Assembly (NCBI RefSeq): GCF_027925525.1
Contig: NZ_BSDJ01000009.1
Coordinates: 1-64,000, forward strand
DNA length: 64,000 nucleotides
Origin: Paenibacillus tyrphae
GTDB lineage: Bacteria; Bacillota; Bacilli; Paenibacillales; NBRC-103111
Direction of reading: 5' to 3'
Shown here piece after piece: positions 9,190 to 17,993 of this stretch. The notes below the pieces were generated by a model that saw nothing but the letters and a program-made list of their open reading frames with translations, searched no databases and had not been told where the DNA came from. The position numbers and the translations under genes are program-made. Positions within the stretch are counted from its first letter, which is position 1; each line of letters opens with the position of its first letter.

Positions 9190-9271
9190 TCCCTCCTTCG
9201 GGGAAGCCGCGCCCTGTTCTCAGCAGAACGGTTGGCTGCGGGAACAGGGCGCGACGCTCTCTTTCGGACAC

Positions 9272-10579
9272 TTATTTTTTATTGGCGGCCGCGTTGGCAT
9301 CCTTCCAGGTTTTATCCAGATCTTTGATGACGTCTTCTTTGGACATCTTCTTGCTGAAGTAGGCCTGCAGCGCCTTGCCTCCTTCGTCCTTAACCGCAGA
9401 AGGAATCGACGGGTCCTTGTAGGATTTCCCTTTGTTCACGTAGCTCGAAGCTTCCTCCACCCAAGGATAAGGCTTGAAGGTATGGGTTTTGGAGACGGGA
9501 TTGAACTTCAGGCTTTGATAAAGCTCGTTCGACGCTTGATCGTCCAAGATATAGTTCAGCAAGTCGAGCGATACCTCTTTATTTTTGCCGTTCGGGGCCA
9601 TCGCCAAGGAGGTGGATACGGATACATTAATCATCGTCGCATTCGGATCGTCATTAATCGGCAGCGGCGCGACGCCAAAATCAAGCTTGTCGTTGACCTT
9701 CAGGATGCTGTCGGAATCCCAAGGCCCCTGTACCCACATGGCGGCCTTGCCGCTCGCGAACTCGGCGGCTCCGTCATCGTTGCCGATTTCAAAAGCGCGG
9801 TCCGTTCCGTTCGCGTTCACAAGGTCAATAATGTCGAACATCTCCTTAATATCCGCAAAGCTGCCCTGCCCCTTGTTCATGCTGTCGACAAAGTCTTTGT
9901 GGCTCGTATTGACCAATCCGCCGATGGTAAGCGAAAGGAACAGCTGCGGAACCCAGCTTTCTTTGTAGCTGAGAAGAAAAGGCTTGACGTTATTGTCTTT
10001 CAGCTTTTGTGCAACCGCCTTCATTTCTGACAGCGTGGCAGGCGGCTTCAGTCCCAAATCGTTGAATATTTTTTTGTTGTAGAGATATCCCCATTCCAGA
10101 CTTTCCATCGGAACCGCCACCACTTTATTGTCGATCGAGACGATGGGCTTGATCCCGTCGCTCAGCTTGCTTGCCAGCGGCTGGCTGGATAAATCCGACA
10201 AATAGCCGGCTTTGTAATAATCCGGAATCTCGTTCACCGCATGGATGGAAAAGATGTCCGGCACATCTCCGGTAGCCAGCCGGGTTTTCAAGATTTGCGC
10301 GGCATTCTCCGCCCCCGGATACTCGGAGTTAATCGAGACTTCGATATTTTTCTCTTTCTTTTCCTTCTCGGCAAACTGGGCGAAGTACTTGTCGAATTGA
10401 TCGCGGAAACGGTCCAGGCCCCCGAGGAAAATTTTCAGCTCGACCTTTTTCGGTGCCCCCGCGGCTTGGTTCCCCTGCGCTCCCGAACCGCCGGCGTTAT
10501 CGCCGCTTCCGGCCGATGAACAAGCGACCGTAGACCCCAGCATGAGAATAGCAGCTGCTGTTGTAAGTGCTTTCTTCAT
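9272..10579 (-). CDS. Extracellular sugar-binding lipoprotein
   Basis: A 435-residue family 1 solute-binding protein. The N terminus MKKALTTAAAILMLGSTVAC is a lipoprotein signal with the lipobox ending at Cys20, followed by a Gly/Ser/Ala linker. The body carries CUT1 features such as FASGKAAMWVQGPWD and GVAPLPIND. It is anchored outside the membrane and delivers oligosaccharide to the two permeases encoded next. GGGAGG lies upstream of the ATG. Transcription is probably activated by the YesN-like regulator immediately upstream, and a near-cre sequence lies at 10602-10616. Confidence 0.93.
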   Translation of the reverse strand: MKKALTTAAAILMLGSTVACSSAGSGDNAGGSGAQGNQAAGAPKKVELKIFLGGLDRFRDQFDKYFAQFAEKEKKEKNIEVSINSEYPGAENAAQILKTRLATGDVPDIFSIHAVNEIPDYYKAGYLSDLSSQPLASKLSDGIKPIVSIDNKVVAVPMESLEWGYLYNKKIFNDLGLKPPATLSEMKAVAQKLKDNNVKPFLLSYKESWVPQLFLSLTIGGLVNTSHKDFVDSMNKGQGSFADIKEMFDIIDLVNANGTDRAFEIGNDDGAAEFASGKAAMWVQGPWDSDSILKVNDKLDFGVAPLPINDDPNATMINVSVSTSLAMAPNGKNKEVSLDLLNYILDDQASNELYQSLKFNPVSKTHTFKPYPWVEEASSYVNKGKSYKDPSIPSAVKDEGGKALQAYFSKKMSKEDVIKDLDKTWKDANAAANKK

Positions 10580-10601
10580 TGCTTGTATCCTCCCTTTTTC
10601 G

Positions 10602-10616
10602 TGATGGCGCTTACGT
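10602..10616. promoter_or_regulatory. Imperfect cre-like site
   Basis: On the minus strand the sequence GTAAGCGCCATCA resembles a catabolite responsive element, with two mismatches to WTGNAANCGNWNNCW. It lies about 25-35 bases before the binding-protein start, a position where CcpA could block transcription. Weak support. Confidence 0.3.
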
Positions 10617-10688
10617 GTTTAGTATAATCGGGAGTGCGCCTCGGGCGCATTGGACCGGATTTGCGTCATGGACTGGACGATATTGATA

Positions 10689-11759
10689 TTAGGCTTGAGG
10701 GTCCTGCCTGACTTGATTGGGAGTAATCCCGGTTACTTTTTTGAACAAGCGGTGAAAATAAGTAATATCCGAGTAGCCTACGGCTTCCGCCGCGCTTTTA
10801 ATGGAATTGGCCGGATCTAGCAGCAGTTGCTTTGCTTTGTCCATCCGTTTGGAAATGATGTAATCCACGACCGTCGAGCCGGTTTCCTGCTTAAACGTCC
10901 GGGACAGGTGCTCCTTGCTGACGAAAAATCGGCCGGCGACCGATTCCAAAGTGATCGATTCCGCGAAGGAAACGTCGATATATTGCCTGACTTCGTCAAT
11001 GTCGATCCTGTTCTTGCTTCTTCTCCGGTGAATCCATTCCTCCAGCACGGCAGCGTACGCGGCGGACAACACCTTGATCCACTGCGACAGAGGCGTATCG
11101 TCCGAAACGTAAAAGTTATTGGCGCATGCCGGAATCGCGAACGCCGCATCCGTTCCCGCCATGGATGCCTGTTCCTCCAGCAATAAAAGGAATTGCTTGT
11201 ACAACGTATTGTTAAAGCCGGGCTGGAACGGTTCCCGGGCTCTCAATACTTGCTCCAATTCCTTGAACCGACCCTGAACGGCCTCCACCTGCATGCCCTG
11301 AAAATGGCCGGAAATGATCCGCTTATACTCCGTGATGATCTTCAGCATGGGTTTGTCCAGCGGCTGCACGGTATGAAGCCCCCGGGCGATCCGCCATTCC
11401 CGGACGGCCTTCTCCAGCGCCATGTTCAGCTCTTCCGGGTGGATCGGCTTCAAAATGTATTCATCCACTTTGGATCGAATTGCCTGTTTGGTATAAGAAA
11501 AATCGTCATAGCCGGTGATTACAATCTTGCGGATAAACGGGTAGTCCTCCGTCAGCTTCTGCAAAAGCTGGATCCCGTTCATCCCGCGCATCTTCATGTC
11601 CGTAATGACAATTTCCGGGCTGATTTCATCGATGATTTTCAACGCGCTCAAGCCGTCCTCCGCCTCTTCGACCCGATCGATGCCGAAACGCGCCCAGTCG
11701 GCCAGTTGCCGAATGCTGCTCCGCGTCCAAAATTCGTCGTCAATAACGACAGCCTTCAT
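10689..11759 (-). CDS. YesN-like response regulator with AraC DNA-binding domain
   Basis: A 356-residue regulator: receiver domain (1-120) with the acidic pair VVIDDE, phospho-acceptor Asp in VITDMKMRG (about residue 55), Thr in VITGYDD and Lys in LKPIHPEEL; a central linker; and two AraC helix-turn-helix motifs at the C terminus (about 255-350, with VSKEHLSRTFKQETGSTVVDYI and VGYSDITYFHRLFKK). The start overlaps the kinase stop (ATGA) and is preceded by GAGGAGG. It should be phosphorylated by the adjacent YesM-like kinase and activate the ABC/GH operon downstream. Confidence 0.93.
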   Translation of the reverse strand: MKAVVIDDEFWTRSSIRQLADWARFGIDRVEEAEDGLSALKIIDEISPEIVITDMKMRGMNGIQLLQKLTEDYPFIRKIVITGYDDFSYTKQAIRSKVDEYILKPIHPEELNMALEKAVREWRIARGLHTVQPLDKPMLKIITEYKRIISGHFQGMQVEAVQGRFKELEQVLRAREPFQPGFNNTLYKQFLLLLEEQASMAGTDAAFAIPACANNFYVSDDTPLSQWIKVLSAAYAAVLEEWIHRRRSKNRIDIDEVRQYIDVSFAESITLESVAGRFFVSKEHLSRTFKQETGSTVVDYIISKRMDKAKQLLLDPANSIKSAAEAVGYSDITYFHRLFKKVTGITPNQVRQDPQA

Positions 11760-13540
11760 ACGGCTTCCTCCTCTCCATGCTGCGGAACGGCAGGAATGAC
11801 AACTTTGACCGTCGTACCCGCTCCTGCCCTGCTGTCGATAAACAATCCGTACTCTTCCCCGAAAATAAGCTTAATCCGGGAATGCACATTGCCGAGGCCC
11901 AGACTCTCGCCCAGCTCCCGGTCTTCCGATTCGTCGTTCAACCGGCTGCGCAGCTCTTCCAGCCGCGTTTCCTCCATGCCGACACCGTTATCCTCGATGC
12001 TGATCTCGATTTCATCCAACACCTTCTGCGCCGTAATCGTAATGGACCATTCCGCCATTTTCCCCTCAAGTCCGTGAACAAAACAGTTCTCGACGATGGG
12101 CTGTAGCGAGAACTTCGGAATCTGACAGGACCGGCATTCGTCATCGACATCCAGATGAATGCGGATCATGTCCTGAAAGCGCAATTTTTGAATCTGCAAA
12201 TAATTGCTCACGTGCTCCAACTCATCCGCAACCGTGACCAAGTCCGACTTCATTCGAATCGTGTAGCGGAATATATCGCTAATCGCGCGGACATGCTCAT
12301 AAATTTCGGGAACGTTCCGCGAGATGGCGATACCGCCTATGGCTTGCAACGCATTTTGCAGAAAATGCGGATTGATCTGCGCCTGCATCGCTTTCAGCTG
12401 CGCCGTCCGCTTCTCGATCTTGCTTTTGTATTCGATCTGGATCAGTTCTTTGATCCGCTGAAGCATGGAATTAAACCGCCGCTCCAGCGTGCCGATTTCA
12501 TCGCTGCGTATGTTGCTGACACTGACATCGAAGTTTTGGAATTCCACCGCTTTCATCGATTTCGTCAGCCGGATGATCGGTTTCGTCGTGTAATAGGCGG
12601 TCAAGATCGCGGCCATGATCGCCAGCACAATAAAGATGACGGCGGTAAAGAAGCTGAAGCTCAACGTCGACGAAGCGCCTTTCGTCAAATAATTCATCGG
12701 AATAAACTTGATAATCCGAAGCTGACCCGATACGGCGGGCTGGTAAAACAATAACCCCTGCTTCAGCTCCATATGTCCGGGCCCGTCCGATTTGGCGGCA
12801 GCCTCCTTCAAGATTTCACCGGGCAGAGCCTCCTGCTGCGAATTCGCATAAGGGTTATACATCATATTTCCTTGATTGTCCAAAATCATCACTTGGCTGT
12901 TCGGTTCCGAATGGATCATGTCCAGCACGCTGTTCATCATATTCCAACGGACATCCAGCGATATCCCGCCAAGTACCTCCCGATTCTCAAACCGGTTCAT
13001 CGTACGTACCAGGGTAAAATTATTATGTGCCGCATGCATCACCCTGTTAACGCTTTCAAACGATTGATCCAAATCCCCCCAGTTTCCAAAGGGAGCATTG
13101 AGTTGCCCGGTTGAACTCACCGCATCTTTATCGACGACGAATAAACGGTGCTTGGACTTCAAATAAAGCGAAATCCGCACGATATTTTTATTATTGGCGA
13201 TATATAAGGATCTCAGCTTCTCTTGAATATAGGAGTCCGCCGCATCCGCGCTATTTGCGCCGTTGTCCAATTCCCCGCTCCCGTTTGGAAACAGGTTGTG
13301 GTCAAGCAGAAGGGAATAGCTCACCGCCTGCAGCTGATCGAATTTTTCATCCAAATATTTCGCAGCCCAGTCCATTCTCGATTCGTTGGAGCGGATCACT
13401 TCCAGGCTCAAAGATTGCTTGGTCGTATTCGCCGCAAACAGGGTGACCAGGATTAACGGCATGATCGCAATCGTCACCATCAAAAGCATCAGCTTGTACC
13501 TCAGGCTCTTCTGAAAGCGATGGAAGAGTCGCTTCATCAT
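11756..13540 (-). CDS. YesM-like sensor histidine kinase
   Basis: A 594-residue membrane kinase: TM helix near residues 10-33, extracellular sensing region (about 34-290, dCACHE-like), second TM (about 292-315), HAMP (about 316-370), His_kinase domain with MQAQINPHFLQNALQAIGGI (the phospho-His is in NPHF; family members more often read NPHFLYNTL), and HATPase with VENCFVHGLEG, IEDNGVGM and GLGNVHSRI. ATG 13540 is preferred because GGGAGG lies 8 bases before it; the frame extends to a TTG at 13564. It probably senses an extracellular sugar or binding protein and signals to the YesN-like partner. Confidence 0.92.
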   Translation of the reverse strand: MMKRLFHRFQKSLRYKLMLLMVTIAIMPLILVTLFAANTTKQSLSLEVIRSNESRMDWAAKYLDEKFDQLQAVSYSLLLDHNLFPNGSGELDNGANSADAADSYIQEKLRSLYIANNKNIVRISLYLKSKHRLFVVDKDAVSSTGQLNAPFGNWGDLDQSFESVNRVMHAAHNNFTLVRTMNRFENREVLGGISLDVRWNMMNSVLDMIHSEPNSQVMILDNQGNMMYNPYANSQQEALPGEILKEAAAKSDGPGHMELKQGLLFYQPAVSGQLRIIKFIPMNYLTKGASSTLSFSFFTAVIFIVLAIMAAILTAYYTTKPIIRLTKSMKAVEFQNFDVSVSNIRSDEIGTLERRFNSMLQRIKELIQIEYKSKIEKRTAQLKAMQAQINPHFLQNALQAIGGIAISRNVPEIYEHVRAISDIFRYTIRMKSDLVTVADELEHVSNYLQIQKLRFQDMIRIHLDVDDECRSCQIPKFSLQPIVENCFVHGLEGKMAEWSITITAQKVLDEIEISIEDNGVGMEETRLEELRSRLNDESEDRELGESLGLGNVHSRIKLIFGEEYGLFIDSRAGAGTTVKVVIPAVPQHGEEEAV

Positions 13541-13650
13541 GGTGCCGGCCTCCCATAAAATCAAATGTTCGCCTTTATTGTAGCAGATTCAGTACGCGCC
13601 GGCAGCAAAGCGATAAAAATTGTTTATCGGTCCATTTATTTCCTAACTGA

Positions 13651-13690
13651 AAAAGGGCAGGTCGAATGCTAATTCGTCCGCCCTTTTTTT
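13651..13690. terminator. Terminator after xylB
   Basis: AAAGGGC and GCCCTTT form the outer stem and TCGAAT/ATTCG the inner stem, with A and T runs on the two sides. It can end xylB on the minus strand and sits before the kinase promoter region. Confidence 0.8.
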
Positions 13691-13710
13691 GCAGTTGAAT
13701 GATGCTTTGG

Positions 13711-15201
13711 TTACCGGTACGCCTGTAATCTCCGATTCAAGTCCCGCGTGCTGGCGTAAACCGATTGATATATTCCGAATAAGTCCTGGTACACCGCCGC
13801 ACGTTGCGGGTCCGGTTCAAATTGCCGTTCATAGCCGACGAACCGCTCAGCGCACTCCGCTATGCTTCTGTACCAACCGCAGCCGACCGCGGCAAGCATG
13901 GCCGCTCCTAAAGCGGGGCCCTGCTCGCTAGTCAGCTTCACGACCGGAGCTTGGAAAATATCCGCCTGCATTTGCAGCCAAACCTCGTTTTTGGCCCCGC
14001 CGCCGATGGAGACGATCGTCCCTACTTCGACTCCCGCTTCCCTCAACATCCCGACCGACTCATTTAAGGAAAAAGTAATCCCCTCCATCACAGCCCGAAC
14101 CAAATGCTCGCGCCGATGCGAGCCGTCCAGCCCGATAAAGCTGCCTCTGATCACGGAATCCGCGTGAGGCGTGCGCTCCCCGACGAGATACGGCGTAAAT
14201 AACAGCCCTCCCGCGCCGGCTGGCACCTCGGAAACCTGCGCTAAAAATGCATCGTAGCTTTCCTCAGCCGCAATCGTTTTCTTGAGCCAATCCAGACTAT
14301 ATCCCGCCGCAAGCGTGACGCCCATCGCATAATAGCCGCCCGGCTGCGAGTGGTTAAAGAAGTGGATGTTCCCCGCGAAATCCTTCTCCCGATCCTCGTA
14401 GGACAAGATGACCCCCGAGGTTCCAATGCTGCACAAAGCGTCGCCCTTCTTTAAAATACCGGATCCGACCGCGCCACACGCATTATCGGCTCCTCCCGCA
14501 TACACCTTCGTCTCGGGTGCAAGCCCCGTCCGGGCCGCGATTTCCGGCAGCAAGCAGCCGACGAAATCCAGCGATTCCGCAAGCTGCGGACATAGGCTCG
14601 TGTCGATGCCGAAGGCGTCGCAAATTTCCCGGCTCCATTGCTTCCCGATCACATCGAGCAGCAGCGTGCCTGCCGCATCGGAAATATCCATATGCAGCTT
14701 GCCTGTCAGACGATAGCGCAAATAATCTTTGGGAAGCAGGAACACCGCCGCTTTGCGGAATACCTCCGGTTCATGCTCCTGCACCCACATGATTTTCGGG
14801 AGCGTAAAGCCTTCCAGGGCGGCATTTTTCGTAATGTGATAAAGCCTCGGCCCAAGCTTGCTTTCGATCGCTCTGCACTGCGCCGTCGTTCTCGTGTCGT
14901 TCCAAAGAATCGCCGGGCGAAGCGCCTGCCCCTGCTCATCCAGCAACACCAGGCCATGCATTTGTCCCGAGAAGCTGATCCCTTCGATATCCTTGGGCTC
15001 CACTCCCGACTCCTGCACCAAAGCGCGCAAACCGTCCACGGTTTGACTTACCCATGCCTCCGGCTCCTGTTCGCTATATCCGGGCTGCTCGTGCTGCAGC
15101 GGATAGCTCCGCGACGTCTCGCAGCGCACCTTCCCTTCTTGATCGACAAGAAGAGCTTTTACGGAACCGGTGCCTAAATCAATCCCTATAACATATTTCA
15201 T
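13711..15201 (-). CDS. xylB: Xylulokinase
   Basis: A 496-residue FGGY-family kinase that phosphorylates D-xylulose to xylulose 5-phosphate. Phosphate-1 motif IGIDLGTGSVKALLVD at the N terminus; the XylB signature GISFSGQMHGLVLLD (residues about 75-90); adenosine-site region with SIGGGAKNEVWLQMQADIF. Normal length. ATG 15201 has GGGGAGG 7 bases before it. It is 35 bases after xylA and therefore cotranscribed from the xylA promoter under XylR control. Confidence 0.96.
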   Translation of the reverse strand: MKYVIGIDLGTGSVKALLVDQEGKVRCETSRSYPLQHEQPGYSEQEPEAWVSQTVDGLRALVQESGVEPKDIEGISFSGQMHGLVLLDEQGQALRPAILWNDTRTTAQCRAIESKLGPRLYHITKNAALEGFTLPKIMWVQEHEPEVFRKAAVFLLPKDYLRYRLTGKLHMDISDAAGTLLLDVIGKQWSREICDAFGIDTSLCPQLAESLDFVGCLLPEIAARTGLAPETKVYAGGADNACGAVGSGILKKGDALCSIGTSGVILSYEDREKDFAGNIHFFNHSQPGGYYAMGVTLAAGYSLDWLKKTIAAEESYDAFLAQVSEVPAGAGGLLFTPYLVGERTPHADSVIRGSFIGLDGSHRREHLVRAVMEGITFSLNESVGMLREAGVEVGTIVSIGGGAKNEVWLQMQADIFQAPVVKLTSEQGPALGAAMLAAVGCGWYRSIAECAERFVGYERQFEPDPQRAAVYQDLFGIYQSVYASTRDLNRRLQAYR

Positions 15202-15236
15202 GCCCTATCCTCCCCAAGGAGTGATCGTTCGCCCGC

Positions 15237-16550
15237 TTATACGGAAAAAATATACTCATTCAACTCAGCTTTGATCCGCTCCAGTCTGCCGGATTTGTTG
15301 CCAATCGTCTGGTTGCCGAGCGCGTACTGCTCCAATTGGCGGAAATCCGCTTTGCCCGACACGATATCGAGGCCGATGCCGCTCTTGAAGCTGCTGTAAC
15401 GCTCATCCGTAATTTTCTCAAAAAAGCGGTCCTCCATCAATTTTGCCGCAACCTTCAAGCCTTTGGCAAACGTATCCATTCCCGCGATATGCGCATGGAA
15501 CAAATCTTCCGGCTCGAACGACGATCTTCTGACCTTCGCGTCGAAGTTCACGCCGCCCGATCCGAGGCCTCCGTTGCTCAAAATTTCATACATCGCGAGA
15601 GTAACCGCATACAGATCGGTCGGGAATTCATCCGTATCCCAGCCAACCAGCAGATCGCCCTGGTTCGCGTCGATGGAACCGAGCATGCCGTGCAAGCGGG
15701 CCACACGCAGCTCGTGCTCGAAGGTGTGTCCGGCGAGCGTCGCGTGATTCGCTTCGAGATTCAGTTTAAAATGATCCTGCAGCCCGTATTTTTGCAGGAA
15801 AGCAATGGTAGTCGCCGCGTCAAAATCATACTGGTGCTTCGTCGGCTCCTTCGGCTTCGGCTCGATCAAAAACTGCCCCGTAAAGCCGATTTCTTTCGCA
15901 TAAGCAACCGCCATATGATAAAATCTCGCCAAATTATCGAGTTCAAGCTCCATATCCGTATTGAGCAGCGACTCGTATCCTTCGCGGCCGCCCCAGAACA
16001 CATAATTTTCCGCACCCAGCTCTACCGCCGTTTCCAGCCCTTTCTTCACCTGCGCCGCCGCGTACGCGTACACGTCCGCATTGGAGGTCGTTGCCGCGCC
16101 ATGAACGAATCGCGGGTTCGTGAACATATTAGCCGTGTTCCACAGCAGCTTTACGCCGCTCGCTTTCATGTGCTCTTGGATGGAGGCCACGATCACATCC
16201 AGATTGTGATTCGTTTCTTTCAGCGAATCGCCCTCGGGCGCAATATCCCGGTCATGGAAGCAAAAATAAGGAGCGCCGATCTTCTCAAAAAATTCAAAAG
16301 CCGCCTCGACGCGTACCTTCGCCAAGTCCAACCCGGTGTAGTTCGTCCAAGGACGAATGGCCGTATCGACGCCAAACGGATCGCTGCCCCCGCCTGTCAA
16401 GGTATGCCAGTAGGCTACGGCAAAGCGAAGATGCTCCTCTTGCGTTTTGCCAAGCACGATTTCCGATTGGTTGTAATGCTTGAATGCCAACGGATTTTTG
16501 GAATCTTTCCCCTCGAACTGAATCTTGCTGACCTTATTGAAATAACTCAT
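15237..16550 (-). CDS. xylA: Xylose isomerase
   Basis: A 437-residue class II xylose isomerase converting D-xylose to D-xylulose in the cytoplasm. Visible landmarks: [13 protein letters not shown] with the catalytic His (about residue 100), [17 protein letters not shown], the metal-ligand Glu in [36 protein letters not shown] and [17 protein letters not shown]. The length matches other Bacillales enzymes. It is the first gene of xylAB and is controlled by the operator/promoter at 16604-16652. No xylose transporter is linked. Confidence 0.97.
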   Translation of the reverse strand: MSYFNKVSKIQFEGKDSKNPLAFKHYNQSEIVLGKTQEEHLRFAVAYWHTLTGGGSDPFGVDTAIRPWTNYTGLDLAKVRVEAAFEFFEKIGAPYFCFHDRDIAPEGDSLKETNHNLDVIVASIQEHMKASGVKLLWNTANMFTNPRFVHGAATTSNADVYAYAAAQVKKGLETAVELGAENYVFWGGREGYESLLNTDMELELDNLARFYHMAVAYAKEIGFTGQFLIEPKPKEPTKHQYDFDAATTIAFLQKYGLQDHFKLNLEANHATLAGHTFEHELRVARLHGMLGSIDANQGDLLVGWDTDEFPTDLYAVTLAMYEILSNGGLGSGGVNFDAKVRRSSFEPEDLFHAHIAGMDTFAKGLKVAAKLMEDRFFEKITDERYSSFKSGIGLDIVSGKADFRQLEQYALGNQTIGNKSGRLERIKAELNEYIFSV

Positions 16551-16603
16551 ATCGATTCCTCCCTATGTTGGAAAAATGGCTTAATTTCATGTTAGCACCG
16601 GAT

Positions 16604-16652
16604 ACTTTGTTTGTCCAGTAGACAAAGTAAGTTGAGCTTTTATTTTTTGCAA
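16604..16652 (-). promoter_or_regulatory. xylAB promoter with xyl operator
   Basis: On the minus strand a -35 TTGCAA (16647-16652) and a -10 TACTTT (16624-16629) are 17 bases apart. The operator is a 25-bp palindrome with perfect 7-base arms ACTTTGT (16604-16610) and ACAAAGT (16622-16628); it covers the -10 box and start point, as in known xylO sites. XylR binding here would block xylAB until xylose is present. The same intergenic region must carry the xylR promoter; TATGAT at 16660-16665 is a possible -10. Confidence 0.8.
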
Positions 16653-16705
16653 TCCATGTTATGATAAAGAAAAAGCACCGACAATAGCAGGCTTTGGAGG
16701 ATGGC

Positions 16706-17908
16706 ATGAAAATCACCGGCGATTTGCAATTGATGAAAAAAATAAACAAATATCTTGTTCTGGACACGATCCGCCACCATTTTCCGATTTCCAGAGCGGA
16801 TATTTCCGTGAAAACCGGTTTAAATAAAACGACGGTCTCTTCCCTTGTCACCGAACTGATCGACAGCCACTTTGTGACCGAAATCGGGCTTGGGGAGTCC
16901 AGCGGCGGAAGAAAGCCGATGATGCTGCTGTTTAACCAGCAGGCCGGTTACGCGATCGGCGTCGATCTCGGCGTAAATTATATTTTGGCGATGGTCACCG
17001 ATTTGGGCGGAACCATCGTCAAGGAGAAAAGAATCGACATGACCGATTTGAGCGTGGAGACGGTGACGGAGAAGCTCAAGAAATGCATCCATTCGCTCAT
17101 CAAAAAAACACCTTCGTCTCCCTACGGCATCATTGGAATCGGCGTCGGCGTACCGGGTCTGGTCGACGATCAAGGAAACGTGCTGTCCGCTCCCAATCTG
17201 GGATGGACCGACGTTCCCCTCCAAGAGATGCTAGAGCGAGAGTTCAACCTCCCGATCGCCATTGATAACGAAGCGAACGTCGGCGCTTTGGGCGAGAAGG
17301 AATTCGGCGCCGGACGTTCCGTCTCGAATATGATTTATCTCAGCGTCGGGATCGGGATCGGTGCGGGAATTATTTTGAACGATGGACTGTATCGGGGAGT
17401 GTCCGGCTTTTCCGGCGAAGTGGGGCACATGACCCTGGCGCAGGACGGGCCCCTCTGCGGGTGCGGCAGCCGCGGGTGCTGGGAAACGTTCGCCTCGGAG
17501 AAGGCGCTCATTCAACAAGCCAAATCCCTTCAGCTCGTTGACGAGAAAATTCAGGTCGCCGACGCGATCGACAAAATCAACTTGAGCACTTTGCTGCACC
17601 TGGCCAAGCGGGGAAACCGTCCGGTCATCGATCTTTTTGCAAGCACGGGACACTGGCTGGGGGTCGGGATTACGAATCTGGTGAATGTGTTTAATCCCGA
17701 GCTCATCGTGATCGGGAACCGCATGTCCTTGGCATCCGAATGGATGGCAGATTCCATCCGTGAAACGTTGAATTCGCACAGCCTCTCGTTCCATCGCCAA
17801 AAAATGAACGTCGTCTACGCCAAGCTTGGCATGAATTCCTCGGCTGCCGGCGCCGCGTCGATTGCGATCAACCGCTTCTTTTCGGCTATGAAGGCTTTAA
17901 CGGATTAA
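16706..17908 (+). CDS. xylR: Xylose repressor XylR (ROK family)
   Basis: A 400-residue ROK repressor. N-terminal winged helix (about 1-75, with FPISRADISVKTGLNKTTVS and SSGGRKP), then the ROK sugar-kinase-like domain with IGVDLGVNYILAMVTDLGG, GVGVPGLVDDQGNV and the zinc-binding cluster GEVGHMTLAQDGPLCGCGSRGCWE. ATG 16706 follows GGAGG by 5 bases; a TTG at 16694 is in frame but less likely. It is divergent from xylAB and expected to bind the palindrome at 16604-16628, with release by xylose. Confidence 0.95.
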   Translation: MKITGDLQLMKKINKYLVLDTIRHHFPISRADISVKTGLNKTTVSSLVTELIDSHFVTEIGLGESSGGRKPMMLLFNQQAGYAIGVDLGVNYILAMVTDLGGTIVKEKRIDMTDLSVETVTEKLKKCIHSLIKKTPSSPYGIIGIGVGVPGLVDDQGNVLSAPNLGWTDVPLQEMLEREFNLPIAIDNEANVGALGEKEFGAGRSVSNMIYLSVGIGIGAGIILNDGLYRGVSGFSGEVGHMTLAQDGPLCGCGSRGCWETFASEKALIQQAKSLQLVDEKIQVADAIDKINLSTLLHLAKRGNRPVIDLFASTGHWLGVGITNLVNVFNPELIVIGNRMSLASEWMADSIRETLNSHSLSFHRQKMNVVYAKLGMNSSAAGAASIAINRFFSAMKALTD

Positions 17909-17930
17909 GGGTTAGCCCCTCTACAAGAAA

Positions 17931-17977
17931 AAGGCCATTCCCCGCCGATTGTCGACGGTAGGAATGGCCCTCTTTTG
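17931..17977. terminator. Bidirectional terminator between xylR and the SLH gene
   Basis: GGCCATTCC (17933-17941) pairs perfectly with GGAATGGCC (17961-17969), with AAAAA on the left and a TCTTTT stretch on the right. The two genes converge here. Confidence 0.85.
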
Positions 17978-17993
17978 CGTGAGCATCATTTCG

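Noticed and set aside
9095-10030. Long open frame (311 codons) antisense to the sugar-binding lipoprotein gene
   Set aside because: It lies opposite a well-supported gene, has no ribosome site and its translation looks random; it is a shadow of the codon bias.
15336-16595. 419-codon frame antisense to xylA
   Set aside because: xylA is certain; no ribosome site or domain in the antisense frame.
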